A DNA stretch of 64,000 bases from Betaproteobacteria bacterium (GTDB taxonomy: Bacteria > Pseudomonadota > Gammaproteobacteria > Burkholderiales > Casimicrobiaceae). The stretch is taken from positions 1 to 64,000 of the forward strand of contig JAAFJO010000004.1 of the NCBI GenBank assembly GCA_013298145.1, read 5' to 3'. Within the stretch, counting starts at the first letter, position 1, and each line of letters starts with the position of its first letter. Below are positions 46,355 through 55,692 of the stretch, piece by piece. A program made the position numbers and the translations under genes. The notes under the pieces were generated by a model, which was given only the letters and a program-made list of their open reading frames with translations, did not search any database and was not told the DNA's origin.

Positions 46355-47011
46355 CTAGTGTGAAGACGCTTGCGTCGCCGCACGCTTCTCTTGCCAGTAC
46401 TTGATTACCATCGGCATCACCGACGCAATCACGATACCGATCACAATAATGGACAGATTCTCCTTTGCCCAAGGCAGATTCCCCAAGAAGTAGCCTGCGT
46501 ACATGAGCGAGCCAACCCAAAAGATGCCGCCGGTAACGTTATAGAAGAAAAATTTCGAATACGGCATACGCGCGACGCCGGCAAGAAACGGCACAAAGGT
46601 GCGCACGATGGGTACAAATCGACCCATGACAATTGAGAAAGCGCCGTACTTGTCATAGAACGCTTGGGTCTTTGCCAGGTACTCTTGCCGGAAAATCTTT
46701 GAATCTGGATTAGCGAAAAGCTTGAGCCCGACGCGCCGACCAATCGTGTAATTCACTGCGTCACCGAGTACGGCAGCGACGATCAGAATCAAGGCAAACA
46801 CGTGCACGTTGACGTCCGTCACTGCAGCGACCGCACCAGAGACGAAAAGCAGCGAATCCCCTGGCAGGAAGGGCATGACCACCACGCCAGTCTCGACAAA
46901 AATGATTAGCGCAACCACGCCCACAAATGTCCATGCGTTTGCTTGTGCCATGGCAAGCAAACGGTCATCAAGCATTGAAAAAAACTGAATGACGTCGGTG
47001 ATGAATTCCAC
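46355..47011 (-). CDS. DedA-family inner-membrane protein
   Basis: A 218-residue DedA/VTT-domain membrane protein. The family blocks are FVETGVVVMPFLPGDSLLFVSGAVAA, GDAVNYTIGRRVG and YGAFSIVMGRFVPIVRTFVPFLAGVARM with the conserved Arg residues. Members maintain membrane homeostasis and undecaprenyl- or phospholipid flipping. About five membrane spans are expected. No ribosome binding site decides the start, but the N-terminus agrees with the family. It is monocistronic. Confidence 0.92.
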   Translation of the reverse strand: MEFITDVIQFFSMLDDRLLAMAQANAWTFVGVVALIIFVETGVVVMPFLPGDSLLFVSGAVAAVTDVNVHVFALILIVAAVLGDAVNYTIGRRVGLKLFANPDSKIFRQEYLAKTQAFYDKYGAFSIVMGRFVPIVRTFVPFLAGVARMPYSKFFFYNVTGGIFWVGSLMYAGYFLGNLPWAKENLSIIVIGIVIASVMPMVIKYWQEKRAATQASSH

Positions 47012-47092
47012 GATGCTGGGCTCGATAAGTTGCCGATAGTGGCGAATAGGGCGCGAGAAACGATACGACTAGAAATCTAGCGCTTCATAAAG

Positions 47093-47119
47093 AAAAAGCG
47101 CGAGCCACTCGCGCTTTTT
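47093..47119 (-). terminator. Bidirectional terminator after secF
   Basis: AAAAAGCGCGAG (47093-47104) and CTCGCGCTTTTT (47108-47119) form a perfect 12-base inverted repeat with a 3-base loop. On the minus strand it lies just after the secF stop, with a T tract, and would end the yajC-secDF transcript. Its A/T arms also allow plus-strand termination. Confidence 0.93.
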
Positions 47120-47136
47120 CAAGTCCGATCACCGCG

Positions 47137-48126
47137 CTAAGCCAAAATCTTTTCGGCTTCAAGTGGATCTTTGGGTGGCCCTTCCGCCTTCACCAAATTC
47201 TCGCGGGATACGCCCAACCAACGAATCAACGGCGCCATCACCAAAACCGACGAGTAAATACCAAAGCAAATACCGATCGTCAGCGCAAGGGCGAAATAGT
47301 GAAGCGTCTCGCCGCCGAACAAAAGCATCGCAAGCACCATGATTTGAGTGGAGCCGTGGGTGATCACGGTGCGCGATATGGTCGATGTAATTGCGTTGTC
47401 AATCACTTCATCCACAGAGGCTTTACGCATTTTTCTGAAGTTTTCACGTACGCGATCTGCAATCACCACGGATTCGTTTACGGAGTAACCCAGAATCGCT
47501 AAACATGCAGCGAGTACCGGCAAATTAAACTCCCAGCCAAAGAGCGAGAAGAGTCCAAGAATGATGACGACATCGTGCAAGTTTGCGATGATCGCGGCGA
47601 CTGCGAAGCGCCATTCGAAGCGAACCGCGAGATACAGCATGATGCCTGCGATTACCAACAATAAGGCAAGCGCGCCGCTTTCAAATAGTTCACGCCCCAC
47701 TTGGCCGCCAACGAACTCGACGCGCTTGAGCTCGATCTTTTCAGCGCCTTCACCGCAAGCGTTCTTGGCTTCGTTCAGCGGCCGAGATGAGCCGCAAATA
47801 GCGCCGAACAATTTTTCGCCCATCTGCGCATTTGAAATGTTCTGCACAATCGGCAAGCGCACCAACACTTCGGTCGGGGAGCCGAAGTTTTGCACAAACG
47901 CTTCGCCTGTGTTTAGCGTCTCAACGGCAGTACGGACCTGAGCGACGTCAGCGGTTTTATTGAAATGAAGCTCCGCAACTGTGCCGCCTTTGAAGTCAAT
48001 ACCAAAGTGGAGCCCTTTGTATGCAAGTGCACCCACCGCGATCAGAAACGTCAGTGCTGAAATTACGTTGAAGATCAACGCATATTTCATGAAGGGCAGA
48101 TCGCGCTTGAAACGGAAAAATTCCAT
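47137..48126 (-). CDS. secF: Protein translocase subunit SecF
   Basis: A 329-residue SecF, which with SecD uses the proton gradient to help pull secreted proteins out of SecYEG. Span 1 lies near residues 15-35, followed by GIDFKGGT, a short periplasmic domain, and five more spans with GYSVNESVVIADRVRE and ISRTVITHGST. Length is standard. It follows secD by 28 bases. Confidence 0.97.
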   Translation of the reverse strand: MEFFRFKRDLPFMKYALIFNVISALTFLIAVGALAYKGLHFGIDFKGGTVAELHFNKTADVAQVRTAVETLNTGEAFVQNFGSPTEVLVRLPIVQNISNAQMGEKLFGAICGSSRPLNEAKNACGEGAEKIELKRVEFVGGQVGRELFESGALALLLVIAGIMLYLAVRFEWRFAVAAIIANLHDVVIILGLFSLFGWEFNLPVLAACLAILGYSVNESVVIADRVRENFRKMRKASVDEVIDNAITSTISRTVITHGSTQIMVLAMLLFGGETLHYFALALTIGICFGIYSSVLVMAPLIRWLGVSRENLVKAEGPPKDPLEAEKILA

Positions 48127-48154
48127 GGTGAGTTTCCTTTAGGTCCGTTATGGC

Positions 48155-50065
48155 TTATTGCGCGTCGAGCGTTGCGGGTTTAGTGACGACCTCGTCAGGG
48201 CGCCACACCGTCCCGATTGAAATCTTCTCAAGCTTTTTACGGGCGCCGTAGACAAGATTCACGATGCCACGCGCGAAAAACACCGCAGAGAACATTGACG
48301 TGAGAATACCCAAGCAGTGCACGACGGCGAACCCCTTCACCGGTCCCGAGCCGAATGCAAAAAGTGCGATACCAGCAATCAGCGTTGTAATGTTGGAGTC
48401 AAGAATCGTTGCCCAGGCACGATCAAAACCGGCGGATATCGCTTCCTGGGGCTTGGCACCCTCGCGTAACTCCTCCCGGATGCGCTCCATGATCAGCACG
48501 TTCGCGTCGATCGCCATACCAAGCGTGAGCGCGATCGCAGCGATGCCTGGCAATGTGAGCGTTGCCTGAAGCATCGAGAGAATGGCGACCAGCAGCAACA
48601 GATTGACCGCGAGCGCAATCGCTGAAATCAGCCCCATCACCATGTAGTACACCACGATAAACGCTGCAAGCGCGACGAAGCCCCACTTCACCGAATCAAA
48701 TCCACGCTCGATGTTCTCCGCGCCAAGACTTGGGCCGACAGTCCGCTCTTCAACGATTTCCATCGGCGCTGCAATGGAGCCTGAACGAATGAGCAGTGCA
48801 ATGTCACTCGTCTCGCGCGTCGTCATGTTGCCGCTGATTTGGAATTGAGCACCGAGCTCGCTTTGCGTCGTTGGCGCGGTGATCACTTCCGCTTTACCTT
48901 TTTCAATGAGCACAATCGCCATGCGCTCTTTGATGTTTTGGCTGGTGTGTTCGCGCAGGATGCGTGCGCCTTGGCTGTCGGTCGAAACGCGAACGATAGG
49001 CTGGTTGTTTTGCCCGTCGAATGCGGGTTCAGCGCTTGAAATTCGCTCGCCGGTGATGATCGGCTGTTTGCGAACGAGAATTTGCTCGCCTTGGCGATCC
49101 GTCAGGAGCTCGAGCCCGAAGGGTACGCTGCCGTTTTTGGCTGCATCAAGCTGCGCTGAGTTTTTGCCGACGTGCGCCTCTACATGGCGAAATTCGAGCG
49201 TACCGGTGCGGCCGATCACGTCCTTCAATCGCGCTGGGTCTGATGCACCGGGAACCTGAATCACGATGCGATCAACGCCTTGCCGTTGGATGATCGGCTC
49301 AGTCAGACCCAGTGCGTTGATCCGGTTATTGAGCACTTTTTGGTTTTGCTCAATGGCTGCGTCAGCCAGCTTTTTCTTCGCCTCCTCTTTCAAGGTGACG
49401 ACCAGGCGGAGATCGCCTCCCGAGCCCTCTTCGCGAAGCAAAAGATCAGTGTTGGCAGTTGTGATTGCGACTTGCGCTTTGTCGCGCTCTGCAGCGTCAC
49501 TGAATTGCACGACGAGCGTCTCACCCGATTTACTGACGCCGCCATACGACACGCGCTTCTCGCGCAGCAGTGAGCGGATATCTTGCATGTTGCGATCTGC
49601 AGCGCGGTCAAGCGCGCCTTTCATATCCACTTGCATCAGGAAGTGAACGCCGCCGCGCAAATCAAGCCCCAAGAACATAGGCAGCGCATTCATCGATTGC
49701 ATCCATTTCGGAACGGTCGACTCGTTGGTCAATGCGATGATGTAGCTGCCGGTTCCGTCCGCCACGCCTTGGTTGAGCTCCTTCAACAGCGCATCACGCG
49801 CTTTCAGCTGCGTTACCGTGTCGCCGCCTTGAAAGCGAATGTGAACGCCGGTTGGGTCGAGCGCAGAATAGCCAACCGGCACCCCAGCCGTTTTAAGCGT
49901 TGCCTCGACGCGCCCGAGAAGCGCATTGTCAAGTTTCACATTGGGCTTGTTGGTTGAAACTTGCACCGCAGGCACCTGCGGGAAGAAATTGGGAACGGTG
50001 TAGAGCAATCCAATCGCCATTGCGACGATCATGATTGCGTATTTCCAGAGCGGGTAACGATTCAT
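48155..50065 (-). CDS. secD: Protein translocase subunit SecD
   Basis: A 636-residue SecD. One N-terminal span (about 7-27) is followed by the large periplasmic P1 region containing FLGLDLRGGVHFLMQVDM, and by five C-terminal spans with GMAIDANVLIMERIREELREG. The conserved Asp residues that serve proton movement are in the RND-type spans. It starts MNRYPLWKYA and is separated from yajC by a 228-base gap, longer than usual. Confidence 0.97.
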   Translation of the reverse strand: MNRYPLWKYAIMIVAMAIGLLYTVPNFFPQVPAVQVSTNKPNVKLDNALLGRVEATLKTAGVPVGYSALDPTGVHIRFQGGDTVTQLKARDALLKELNQGVADGTGSYIIALTNESTVPKWMQSMNALPMFLGLDLRGGVHFLMQVDMKGALDRAADRNMQDIRSLLREKRVSYGGVSKSGETLVVQFSDAAERDKAQVAITTANTDLLLREEGSGGDLRLVVTLKEEAKKKLADAAIEQNQKVLNNRINALGLTEPIIQRQGVDRIVIQVPGASDPARLKDVIGRTGTLEFRHVEAHVGKNSAQLDAAKNGSVPFGLELLTDRQGEQILVRKQPIITGERISSAEPAFDGQNNQPIVRVSTDSQGARILREHTSQNIKERMAIVLIEKGKAEVITAPTTQSELGAQFQISGNMTTRETSDIALLIRSGSIAAPMEIVEERTVGPSLGAENIERGFDSVKWGFVALAAFIVVYYMVMGLISAIALAVNLLLLVAILSMLQATLTLPGIAAIALTLGMAIDANVLIMERIREELREGAKPQEAISAGFDRAWATILDSNITTLIAGIALFAFGSGPVKGFAVVHCLGILTSMFSAVFFARGIVNLVYGARKKLEKISIGTVWRPDEVVTKPATLDAQ

Positions 50066-50192
50066 GGCGAATCCTGTTTGCGTATCTCGTGTATCGACGT
50101 GGGACGCCGATTCGAGAATTCAAGGCCCAGACTTCGGGCGGTGGAGGGTCATTAACTTCTTAGACTACGCGGCGAGCGCCGGCGCGTGCTGA

Positions 50193-50210
50193 GCCGCACC
50201 GAGGTGCGGC
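50193..50210. promoter_or_regulatory. Hairpin in the yajC-secD gap
   Basis: GCCGCACC (50193-50200) and GGTGCGGC (50203-50210) form a perfect 8-pair stem with a 2-base centre. The 228-base gap otherwise shows no gene. With no T tract it is more likely a processing or protein-binding site than a terminator. Confidence 0.4.
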
Positions 50211-50293
50211 GACTCAATCGCGACAGAAACGATGGCCGTTGCCGCATCAGTTGCGGTCACGGCCGACAAATCACTTTGCCGCGCATCAAAGCG

Positions 50294-50617
50294 CTACATC
50301 GCTTTGATCGAGCCTTTAGGCAAGAGGGCAGTCACAGCGTTCCGCTGGAATGCAATTTCGTTTCCGCCACCCACTTGCAGCGTGACATAGTTTTCGTCAA
50401 GCTTTGTGACTTTTCCTACGATGCCACCCGCGGTCACCACCTCATCGCCCTTTTCCAATGCACCAAGCATCGCTTTTTGCTCCTTCGCACGCTTTTGCTG
50501 CGGACGAATCAACAAAAAGTAAAAAACGACAAAAATACCGATCATCGGCAACAGCGAGAGAAATTCGCTCCCGGTTGCGCCGCCCCCAGCGGCTTGCGCG
50601 TAGGCTGTACCAATCAT
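50294..50617 (-). CDS. yajC: Preprotein translocase accessory protein YajC
   Basis: A 107-residue YajC. A single span (about residues 22-42, LLPMIGIFVVFYFLLIRPQQ) is followed by a small cytoplasmic domain (GDEVVTAGGIVGKVTKLDENYV). ATG 50617 is chosen with GGGA upstream; an in-frame TTG at 50635 adds six non-family residues. YajC associates with SecDF. The tgt gene that often precedes yajC is not present. Confidence 0.94.
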   Translation of the reverse strand: MIGTAYAQAAGGGATGSEFLSLLPMIGIFVVFYFLLIRPQQKRAKEQKAMLGALEKGDEVVTAGGIVGKVTKLDENYVTLQVGGGNEIAFQRNAVTALLPKGSIKAM

Positions 50618-50802
50618 GAAGAAATCCCAAAACAAATCAAAAAGTTAACCCTGAATTCTATCGGGTGACTGCTGCTCACACGGAACTCACGTTTACCCGG
50701 TTCGCCTGCGGAAGTCTGAAGTCACGCCGTGCCTGCTTACGACGAATCGGCGCGCGAATGCGAAGCGCTCAGCGTGATCCGCCGAGGAGAGTGAATAAGA
50801 AC

Positions 50803-50839
50803 ATCGTTGTAAACCCCTTTTTACTGGGGTAAGAACGAT
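50803..50839. repeat. Inverted repeat between ptsH and yajC
   Basis: ATCGTT (50803-50808) pairs with AACGAT (50834-50839), and ACCCC (50813-50817) with GGGGT (50826-50830). A second, terminator-like hairpin for ptsH lies at 50868-50900. The rest of this 292-base gap shows nothing else. Confidence 0.4.
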
Positions 50840-50867
50840 TTCGGCACATTTATCGTCTTTGAGGCAC

Positions 50868-50900
50868 AAAAGCCGCTCGCCCGACTATCGAAAGGGCGGC
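50868..50900 (-). terminator. Probable terminator of ptsH
   Basis: On the minus strand GCCGC (50900-50896) pairs with GCGGC (50876-50872), with additional CC/GG pairing inside, and is followed by TTTT. It lies ten bases after the ptsH stop. The T tract is short, so efficiency may be moderate. Confidence 0.55.
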
Positions 50901-50909
50901 AAAGAAAAT

Positions 50910-51179
50910 CTATTCGCCTTCGCCAAACTTATCATTGATCAGCGCGACCACGCCCTCCATCGCGGCGGCCTCGTCTTCGCCCTCTGTCTCAATGGCGATG
51001 GTGCTGCCCTTCCCGGCTGCGAGCATCATCACGCCCATGATGCTCTTCGCATTGACACGGCGGCCGTTACGTTCGAGATTGACCTCGCTCTTGAAACTCG
51101 TGGCGAGCTGGGTGAGCTTGGCCGAGGCACGAGCGTGCAACCCAAGCTTGTTAATGATCTCGATATCGCGTCGCAGCAT
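50910..51179 (-). CDS. ptsH: Phosphocarrier protein HPr
   Basis: An 89-residue HPr. The start at 51179 (GGGGGAAA upstream) places the active-site histidine exactly at position 15 (LGLHARA) and the regulatory serine at 46 (AKSIMGV), as in the family. HPr passes phosphate from enzyme I to EIIA proteins. Ser46 suggests control by HPr kinase, common in betaproteobacteria. EIIA-Man lies upstream, but the enzyme I gene that normally follows is missing; yajC follows instead. Confidence 0.95.
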   Translation of the reverse strand: MLRRDIEIINKLGLHARASAKLTQLATSFKSEVNLERNGRRVNAKSIMGVMMLAAGKGSTIAIETEGEDEAAAMEGVVALINDKFGEGE

Positions 51180-51354
51180 GCCGTTGTTTCCCCCAAAGGC
51201 GATTAGTGAACCGTAACCACCGCGCCTAAATGCAGCCAGCGCTGATAACTCCGCGAACAATCCTTGAAACCATCAGAACAGACGGCGATACGCCGGGTTT
51301 TGAGGATTCTCGAAGGAGTGACACGGGCTCGAAGTCGCGGTGAATAGGTCTATC

Positions 51355-51810
51355 TTAATGACGGTTGCTGGCAGGCAGCCCTTCGTTTGCGCTTGATTTT
51401 GCGACGCAGGGGCCGATGATCGGATCGGCTTCAATGTGAAAGACGCCTTCGCAACCGCCAGCAACCACGCGCTTCAGCAGCGTGTCCATCCCTTTGCCTC
51501 GGTAGGTCATCGCGCGAATGAGCATCGGAACATTGCCGCCCGCCACCGCTTCGACATGACCGCTATCAATGAGCTTCGCCGCTAAATTGGCCGGAGACGC
51601 GCCGAAAATATCGGTAATGATGAGTACGCCACTGCCATCATCCAACGATTCAATCATGCGCTTTGCAACTGGCACTAAGTCGCGTGGAGAGTCGTTTGCG
51701 GCCACAGAAAGCGCAGCCACCGCCTCGGGGCGTCTGCCCAGCACATGCGTCATGCACCCGATAAGTGCATCACCGAGATTGCCGTGCGCAATGATCAACA
51801 CACCGATCAT
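51355..51810 (-). CDS. PTS EIIA component, mannose family
   Basis: A 151-residue EIIA-Man domain. His9 in IIAHGNLGDAL is the phosphorylation site; DIFGASPANLAAKL and GGNVPMLIRAM are family blocks. The protein has no EIIB or membrane partner nearby, so it is probably regulatory, as in the incomplete PTS of Burkholderiales. A Cys/polar C-terminal tail (residues about 125-151) extends beyond the fold. It lies upstream of ptsH. Confidence 0.9.
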   Translation of the reverse strand: MIGVLIIAHGNLGDALIGCMTHVLGRRPEAVAALSVAANDSPRDLVPVAKRMIESLDDGSGVLIITDIFGASPANLAAKLIDSGHVEAVAGGNVPMLIRAMTYRGKGMDTLLKRVVAGGCEGVFHIEADPIIGPCVAKSSANEGLPASNRH

Positions 51811-51935
51811 AGGATGAGACTAGCCTTTCCCTCGAACACGCGCCCAACGGAGCGCTTACGCCGACCCGGTACATCGCCGCGTCAAACTGGTGCGGCATGG
51901 TAGCAAACATATTGCTGCACTGCGACAGAAAACCA

Positions 51936-52901
51936 CTATTGCGACTGGAGTATTTGTTCCAGTCGTTGCACGAATAGCTCGGCCACGTTAAATCCTGTTT
52001 GCTTTTCGATTTCGACAAACCCGGTGGGGCTCGTCACATTGATCTCCGTCACACGCTCACCAATGACATCGAGACCCACCAGGAACAGGCCTTCCGCCCA
52101 TAGGCGCTTTGCCATCGTCTCGGCAATTCGGCGATCAGACTCGGAAAATTCGCGCACCACAGGCTTACCGCCCGCGGCCATGTTGCCACGCGTTTCGCCA
52201 ATCATCGGAATTCGCGCTAAAGCGAACGGCACTACTTGGCCACCGATCAATAAAATACGCTTATCGCCGTCTATGATTTCTGGCAGATAGCGCTGCGCCA
52301 TAATGGACTGAGTGCCAAGCGCTGTTAGCGTCTCGATGATCACGCCCAGGTTTGCGTCGTTCTCACGCACGCGAAAGATCCCGCTTCCGCCCATGCCATC
52401 GAGCGGTTTGAAAATGGCATCGCGATGTTCGGCCACGAATTCGCGCAATATCGCCGCGGAGCGCGTAACCACCGTCGGCGCGATCATGTCGGCATGCTTC
52501 AAGATCGCCATTTTTTCGTTGTTATCGCGTATGGCGCGAGGCGAGTTGAAGACGTGTGCGCCTTGATCAACGGCCCGCTCAAATAAATACGTGTGATAGA
52601 CGTATTCCATGTTGAACGGCGGATCTTTGCGCTCGATCACTGCAGAAAACTCGCTCAATGCGCGGGTTGACGGTTCTCCCGCGCCATACCAATTTGTCGT
52701 GTGGTCACGCGAATCGTGCGCAATCGCGATGGTGAGCTCGCGAGACACCGCTTGCACTCGGCCTGCACGCGAGAATACGTGGCCGGGCTCAATCGCAAAC
52801 ACACGATGTCCGCGCGCAGCGGCCGCGCGCATCATGGCAACTGATGAATCTTTGTAGGCCTTGAGCTGTTCAAGGGGGTCAATGTGAAAGGCAATATCCA
52901 T
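51936..52901 (-). CDS. gshB: Glutathione synthetase
   Basis: A 321-residue GshB, which joins gamma-glutamylcysteine and glycine with ATP. It starts MDIAFHIDPLEQLKAYKDSS at ATG 52901; eight upstream residues in frame are not conserved. The ATP-grasp part shows KPLDGMGGSGIFRV and the C-terminal LDVIGERVTEINVTSPTGF. The neighbour EIIA-Man is a known association in betaproteobacteria. No clear ribosome binding site was seen. Confidence 0.95.
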   Translation of the reverse strand: MDIAFHIDPLEQLKAYKDSSVAMMRAAAARGHRVFAIEPGHVFSRAGRVQAVSRELTIAIAHDSRDHTTNWYGAGEPSTRALSEFSAVIERKDPPFNMEYVYHTYLFERAVDQGAHVFNSPRAIRDNNEKMAILKHADMIAPTVVTRSAAILREFVAEHRDAIFKPLDGMGGSGIFRVRENDANLGVIIETLTALGTQSIMAQRYLPEIIDGDKRILLIGGQVVPFALARIPMIGETRGNMAAGGKPVVREFSESDRRIAETMAKRLWAEGLFLVGLDVIGERVTEINVTSPTGFVEIEKQTGFNVAELFVQRLEQILQSQ

Positions 52902-52948
52902 TTCGCGAGCATAGCGCGAGCACAAGAATCGCGGGCAACGCTCACACC

Positions 52949-53614
52949 CTAGCGCTTGGGCGCATCTCCGCGAGCGGCCGCCTTGGCGGCGGTATCAGCC
53001 GCGATGAGATCGGCTAGCCGCCCGCGCTCCGTGCTGTAGCTCGCCGCGAGTGTTTCGCGATCCTTCGTTTTCCGCTCGAGTAAGCGGCGCACCGCCGTGA
53101 GGTCTTTCTCTGAGGCCTCAAGGTCGCTCTTCAGCTTGAGCGGAGGGCCCTTTTTATGGGTGTCTGCTTGCTTCTGTAGCGCCTCTCGCGCCGCGCTCGT
53201 CGAAGCTTCTTGCTTTCTCAATGCAGTGAGCTCGCCATCCGCGAGTGTGAGCGCCCGGTCACGCACGCGGTCAAAGTCCACGAGGCTCGTATACGTCGAA
53301 AGCAAGGCGCGGTCTTTACGTTCACGCTCTTCGCGAGCAATACGTTCTTTCTCGTCCTCAGCCGCTTTCGCAGCAGCGATTCGGCGCTCCTCCTGCGTAA
53401 GCGCGCGATCCACTTGTTTTTTTACCGTTCCGTCTGGGCGCATTTCCTTGCGCGCACGGTCAGTCGCGCTCGGCGGAACGGTATCGCTATAGTGCACTTT
53501 GCCGTTTTCATCGGTCCATTTGTAGAGCTGCGCAGACGCATTTGCCGCAAAAACAACAAGCGGCAGCACGAGCAATCCTGTGAGCACGGGTGAGCGGTGG
53601 TTAAGCGACGCCAT
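52949..53614 (-). CDS. DUF4124-domain exported protein
   Basis: A 221-residue protein. A signal peptide (about residues 1-29, ending NASAQ) is followed by a DUF4124 domain (LYKWTDENGKVHYSDTVPPSA), then a long charged coiled-coil region rich in Lys, Glu and Arg to the end. DUF4124 proteins are widespread periplasmic proteins of unknown function. ATG 53614 is preferred because AGGA precedes it; an ATG at 53632 is possible. Its start lies 14 bases inside the end of pyrE, suggesting coupling. Confidence 0.85.
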   Translation of the reverse strand: MASLNHRSPVLTGLLVLPLVVFAANASAQLYKWTDENGKVHYSDTVPPSATDRARKEMRPDGTVKKQVDRALTQEERRIAAAKAAEDEKERIAREERERKDRALLSTYTSLVDFDRVRDRALTLADGELTALRKQEASTSAAREALQKQADTHKKGPPLKLKSDLEASEKDLTAVRRLLERKTKDRETLAASYSTERGRLADLIAADTAAKAAARGDAPKR

Positions 53615-54251
53615 ACTGAGTCCTGTACGCATCTATTTTCGGCGTAAATTCCATCAGTTTCGGATCATTCGAAACCATGGTCATCACATCGTTTAAAGAC
53701 GCTATTGAGATCACGGGAATGCCGTAATCCGCTTCAAGTTCCTGCACGGCTGACCTGCTTCCGCTGCCGCGCTCCATCCGATCCACCATGATGAGCACAG
53801 CGGCGGGCGTCGCGCCCTGCGAACGAATGAGTTCAATGGATGCTCGCTTTGCCGCGCCATCTGTAATTACGTCATCAACGATCACGACACGCCCTTTGAG
53901 TGGCGCGCCCACGATGATTCCGCCTTCGCCATGATCTTTCGCTTCCTTCCGATCATGCGCGAAAGGGACGTTGTGACCTTTTTGGGCAAGCCCAATGGCG
54001 AGCGCCGAAACTAACGTGATGCCTTTATAAGCAGGCCCAAACACCATATCAAACGACACTTTCGACGCCAGTAACGCCTCCGCAAAGTATCCGCCCAGCG
54101 CGCTCAGGGCCTCGCCGGTATTGAACTGGCCGCTATTGAAAAAATAGGGCGAAAGCCGACCCGACTTGGTTTTGAACTCGCCAAAACGCAGCGCATCGCA
54201 CGAGAGCGCAAACTGCAAAAACTGTTGGCGAAAATTGTTTTCTGAAGCCAT
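53601..54251 (-). CDS. pyrE: Orotate phosphoribosyltransferase
   Basis: A 216-residue PyrE, which makes OMP from orotate and PRPP in pyrimidine synthesis. The PRPP-binding motif is VVIVDDVITDGAA (about residues 120-132), and FGEFKTKSGRLSPYFFN marks the N-terminal part. ATG 54251 agrees with the family start; an earlier ATG at 54284 adds 11 residues. It is divergent from xthA. The downstream DUF4124 gene overlaps its end. Confidence 0.95.
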   Translation of the reverse strand: MASENNFRQQFLQFALSCDALRFGEFKTKSGRLSPYFFNSGQFNTGEALSALGGYFAEALLASKVSFDMVFGPAYKGITLVSALAIGLAQKGHNVPFAHDRKEAKDHGEGGIIVGAPLKGRVVIVDDVITDGAAKRASIELIRSQGATPAAVLIMVDRMERGSGSRSAVQELEADYGIPVISIASLNDVMTMVSNDPKLMEFTPKIDAYRTQYGVA

Positions 54252-54326
54252 AGATGGAATAAACGCAAAAAGTGCGCCCGTCATGGAAAATCGAGCGTTA
54301 CGACTATTTTGTACGGTAAATCGCCC

Positions 54327-55106
54327 ATGCGCATCGTCACATTAAACGCCAACGGCATACGCTCGGCGCACAACAAAGGTCTCGCCGAATGGATGTCGCG
54401 ACTGCGCGGCTGGGATGTTTTCTGCCTGCAAGAGCTTAAAGCGAACGTGGAGGACGTGCCCGAAGAACTACACAAGGTAAAAAAAGCCACCGGCCATTTC
54501 TTTTCCGCCGAAAAGAAAGGCTACGCCGGTACTGGATTGTGGACGCCGCACAAGGCGAGCGTCAAAAAAGGTTTCGGCGTCGAAGAGTTTGATCGAGAAG
54601 GCCGCTATCTTGAAGCTGATCTCGGCAAACTTGTGGTCATTTCGCTTTATTTACCCTCCGGCGCGGCGGGGCCGGAGCGACAAGCCAGCAAAGACCGCTT
54701 TCTGAACGCGTTTCCGCAGCATCTAAAAACGCTCAGAAAGGGCGGCAAAGAGGTCGTGATCTGCGGCGATTTCAATATCGCGCACAAAGAAATCGATCTG
54801 AAAAACTGGCGAAGCAATCAGAAAAATTCTGGCTTCCTGCCGCACGAGCGCGCGTGGCTCACGCACGTCTTCGACGAAATCGGCTTCGTCGACGTGCATC
54901 GAACATTAGACCCACGCCCCGAGCAATACACGTGGTGGAGCAATCGCGGCAATGCGTATGCCAACAACGTCGGATGGCGACTCGACTACCAAATCGCAAC
55001 GCCAGGCATCGCATCAACCGCAAAGAAGGCGTCGATTTACCTCGAAGAGAAGTTTTCGGATCATGCGCCGTTGGTGATTGATTATGAGTTTGAGATCCGT
55101 GCATGA
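54327..55106 (+). CDS. xthA: Exodeoxyribonuclease III
   Basis: A 259-residue AP endonuclease/exonuclease III. The metal and catalytic motifs are TLNANGIRSA, FCLQELKAN (Glu), YLPSG, CGDFNIAH (Asp/Asn) and the final FSDHAPLVIDY (Asp-His). It cuts abasic sites and removes 3' blocking groups. ATG 54327 matches the family; six residues from a TTG at 54309 are excluded. Its stop overlaps the next start by four bases. Confidence 0.95.
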   Translation: MRIVTLNANGIRSAHNKGLAEWMSRLRGWDVFCLQELKANVEDVPEELHKVKKATGHFFSAEKKGYAGTGLWTPHKASVKKGFGVEEFDREGRYLEADLGKLVVISLYLPSGAAGPERQASKDRFLNAFPQHLKTLRKGGKEVVICGDFNIAHKEIDLKNWRSNQKNSGFLPHERAWLTHVFDEIGFVDVHRTLDPRPEQYTWWSNRGNAYANNVGWRLDYQIATPGIASTAKKASIYLEEKFSDHAPLVIDYEFEIRA

Positions 55107-55669
55107 CGTCTTCAATCGACACCTACCTCCGAAATCTGCTCTGGTCAGAGATGCCATTGTCAAACCTTGCGCTTCTGCTGATTTGGATTCTCGTTTTCAC
55201 GGTCAATATTCTGCTGATCAAAGGCTACAACAAAGCGTTAGCGAGTCAGGCCTGCATCAGCTTCGAGAAAGAGCCCGAGACTCTTCATCTCAAAACGTGG
55301 AAGATTGTGTGTTCGCAGGGGCTAATGACGAGTCTCATTTTCGCGTTTTCGGAACTATCTAACGACGCGCTCCTCGCGAGTCTCTACATGGGTGGCTGGG
55401 TGATCGCTGCAGCCGTCGGATTGGGGCTCAATTTTCGCGCACGCTACTGGGTCTCGGCTTTGCAAATGCAAGAAGACAAGTATGGAAACCTGACGCTTTC
55501 CGATTGGGTTGTGCAAAGAGACCTAGCCTTTCAGTTCTTTGCGTCTGCGATCACTTGCCTTGTGGTGGGAATCGTCCTTTGCCACCTTGCCCCAATGGGC
55601 GCGGCACTCTTCCTTGGCGCTACGGGTGTCGGCTACTTGATCAAAGCTCGCTCGCGTCGGAAAACCTAG
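55103..55669 (+). CDS. Hypothetical four-span membrane protein
   Basis: A 188-residue protein not recognised as a named family. Hydrophobic spans lie near residues 18-38, 72-88, 92-108 and 145-178 (the last perhaps two). It starts by an ATGA overlap with xthA, so the two are likely translated together, although a link to DNA repair is not evident. The C-terminus is basic (KARSRRKT). Confidence 0.7.
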   Translation: MTSSIDTYLRNLLWSEMPLSNLALLLIWILVFTVNILLIKGYNKALASQACISFEKEPETLHLKTWKIVCSQGLMTSLIFAFSELSNDALLASLYMGGWVIAAAVGLGLNFRARYWVSALQMQEDKYGNLTLSDWVVQRDLAFQFFASAITCLVVGIVLCHLAPMGAALFLGATGVGYLIKARSRRKT

Positions 55670-55692
55670 TAGTTGAGTGTCCGAACATTTTT

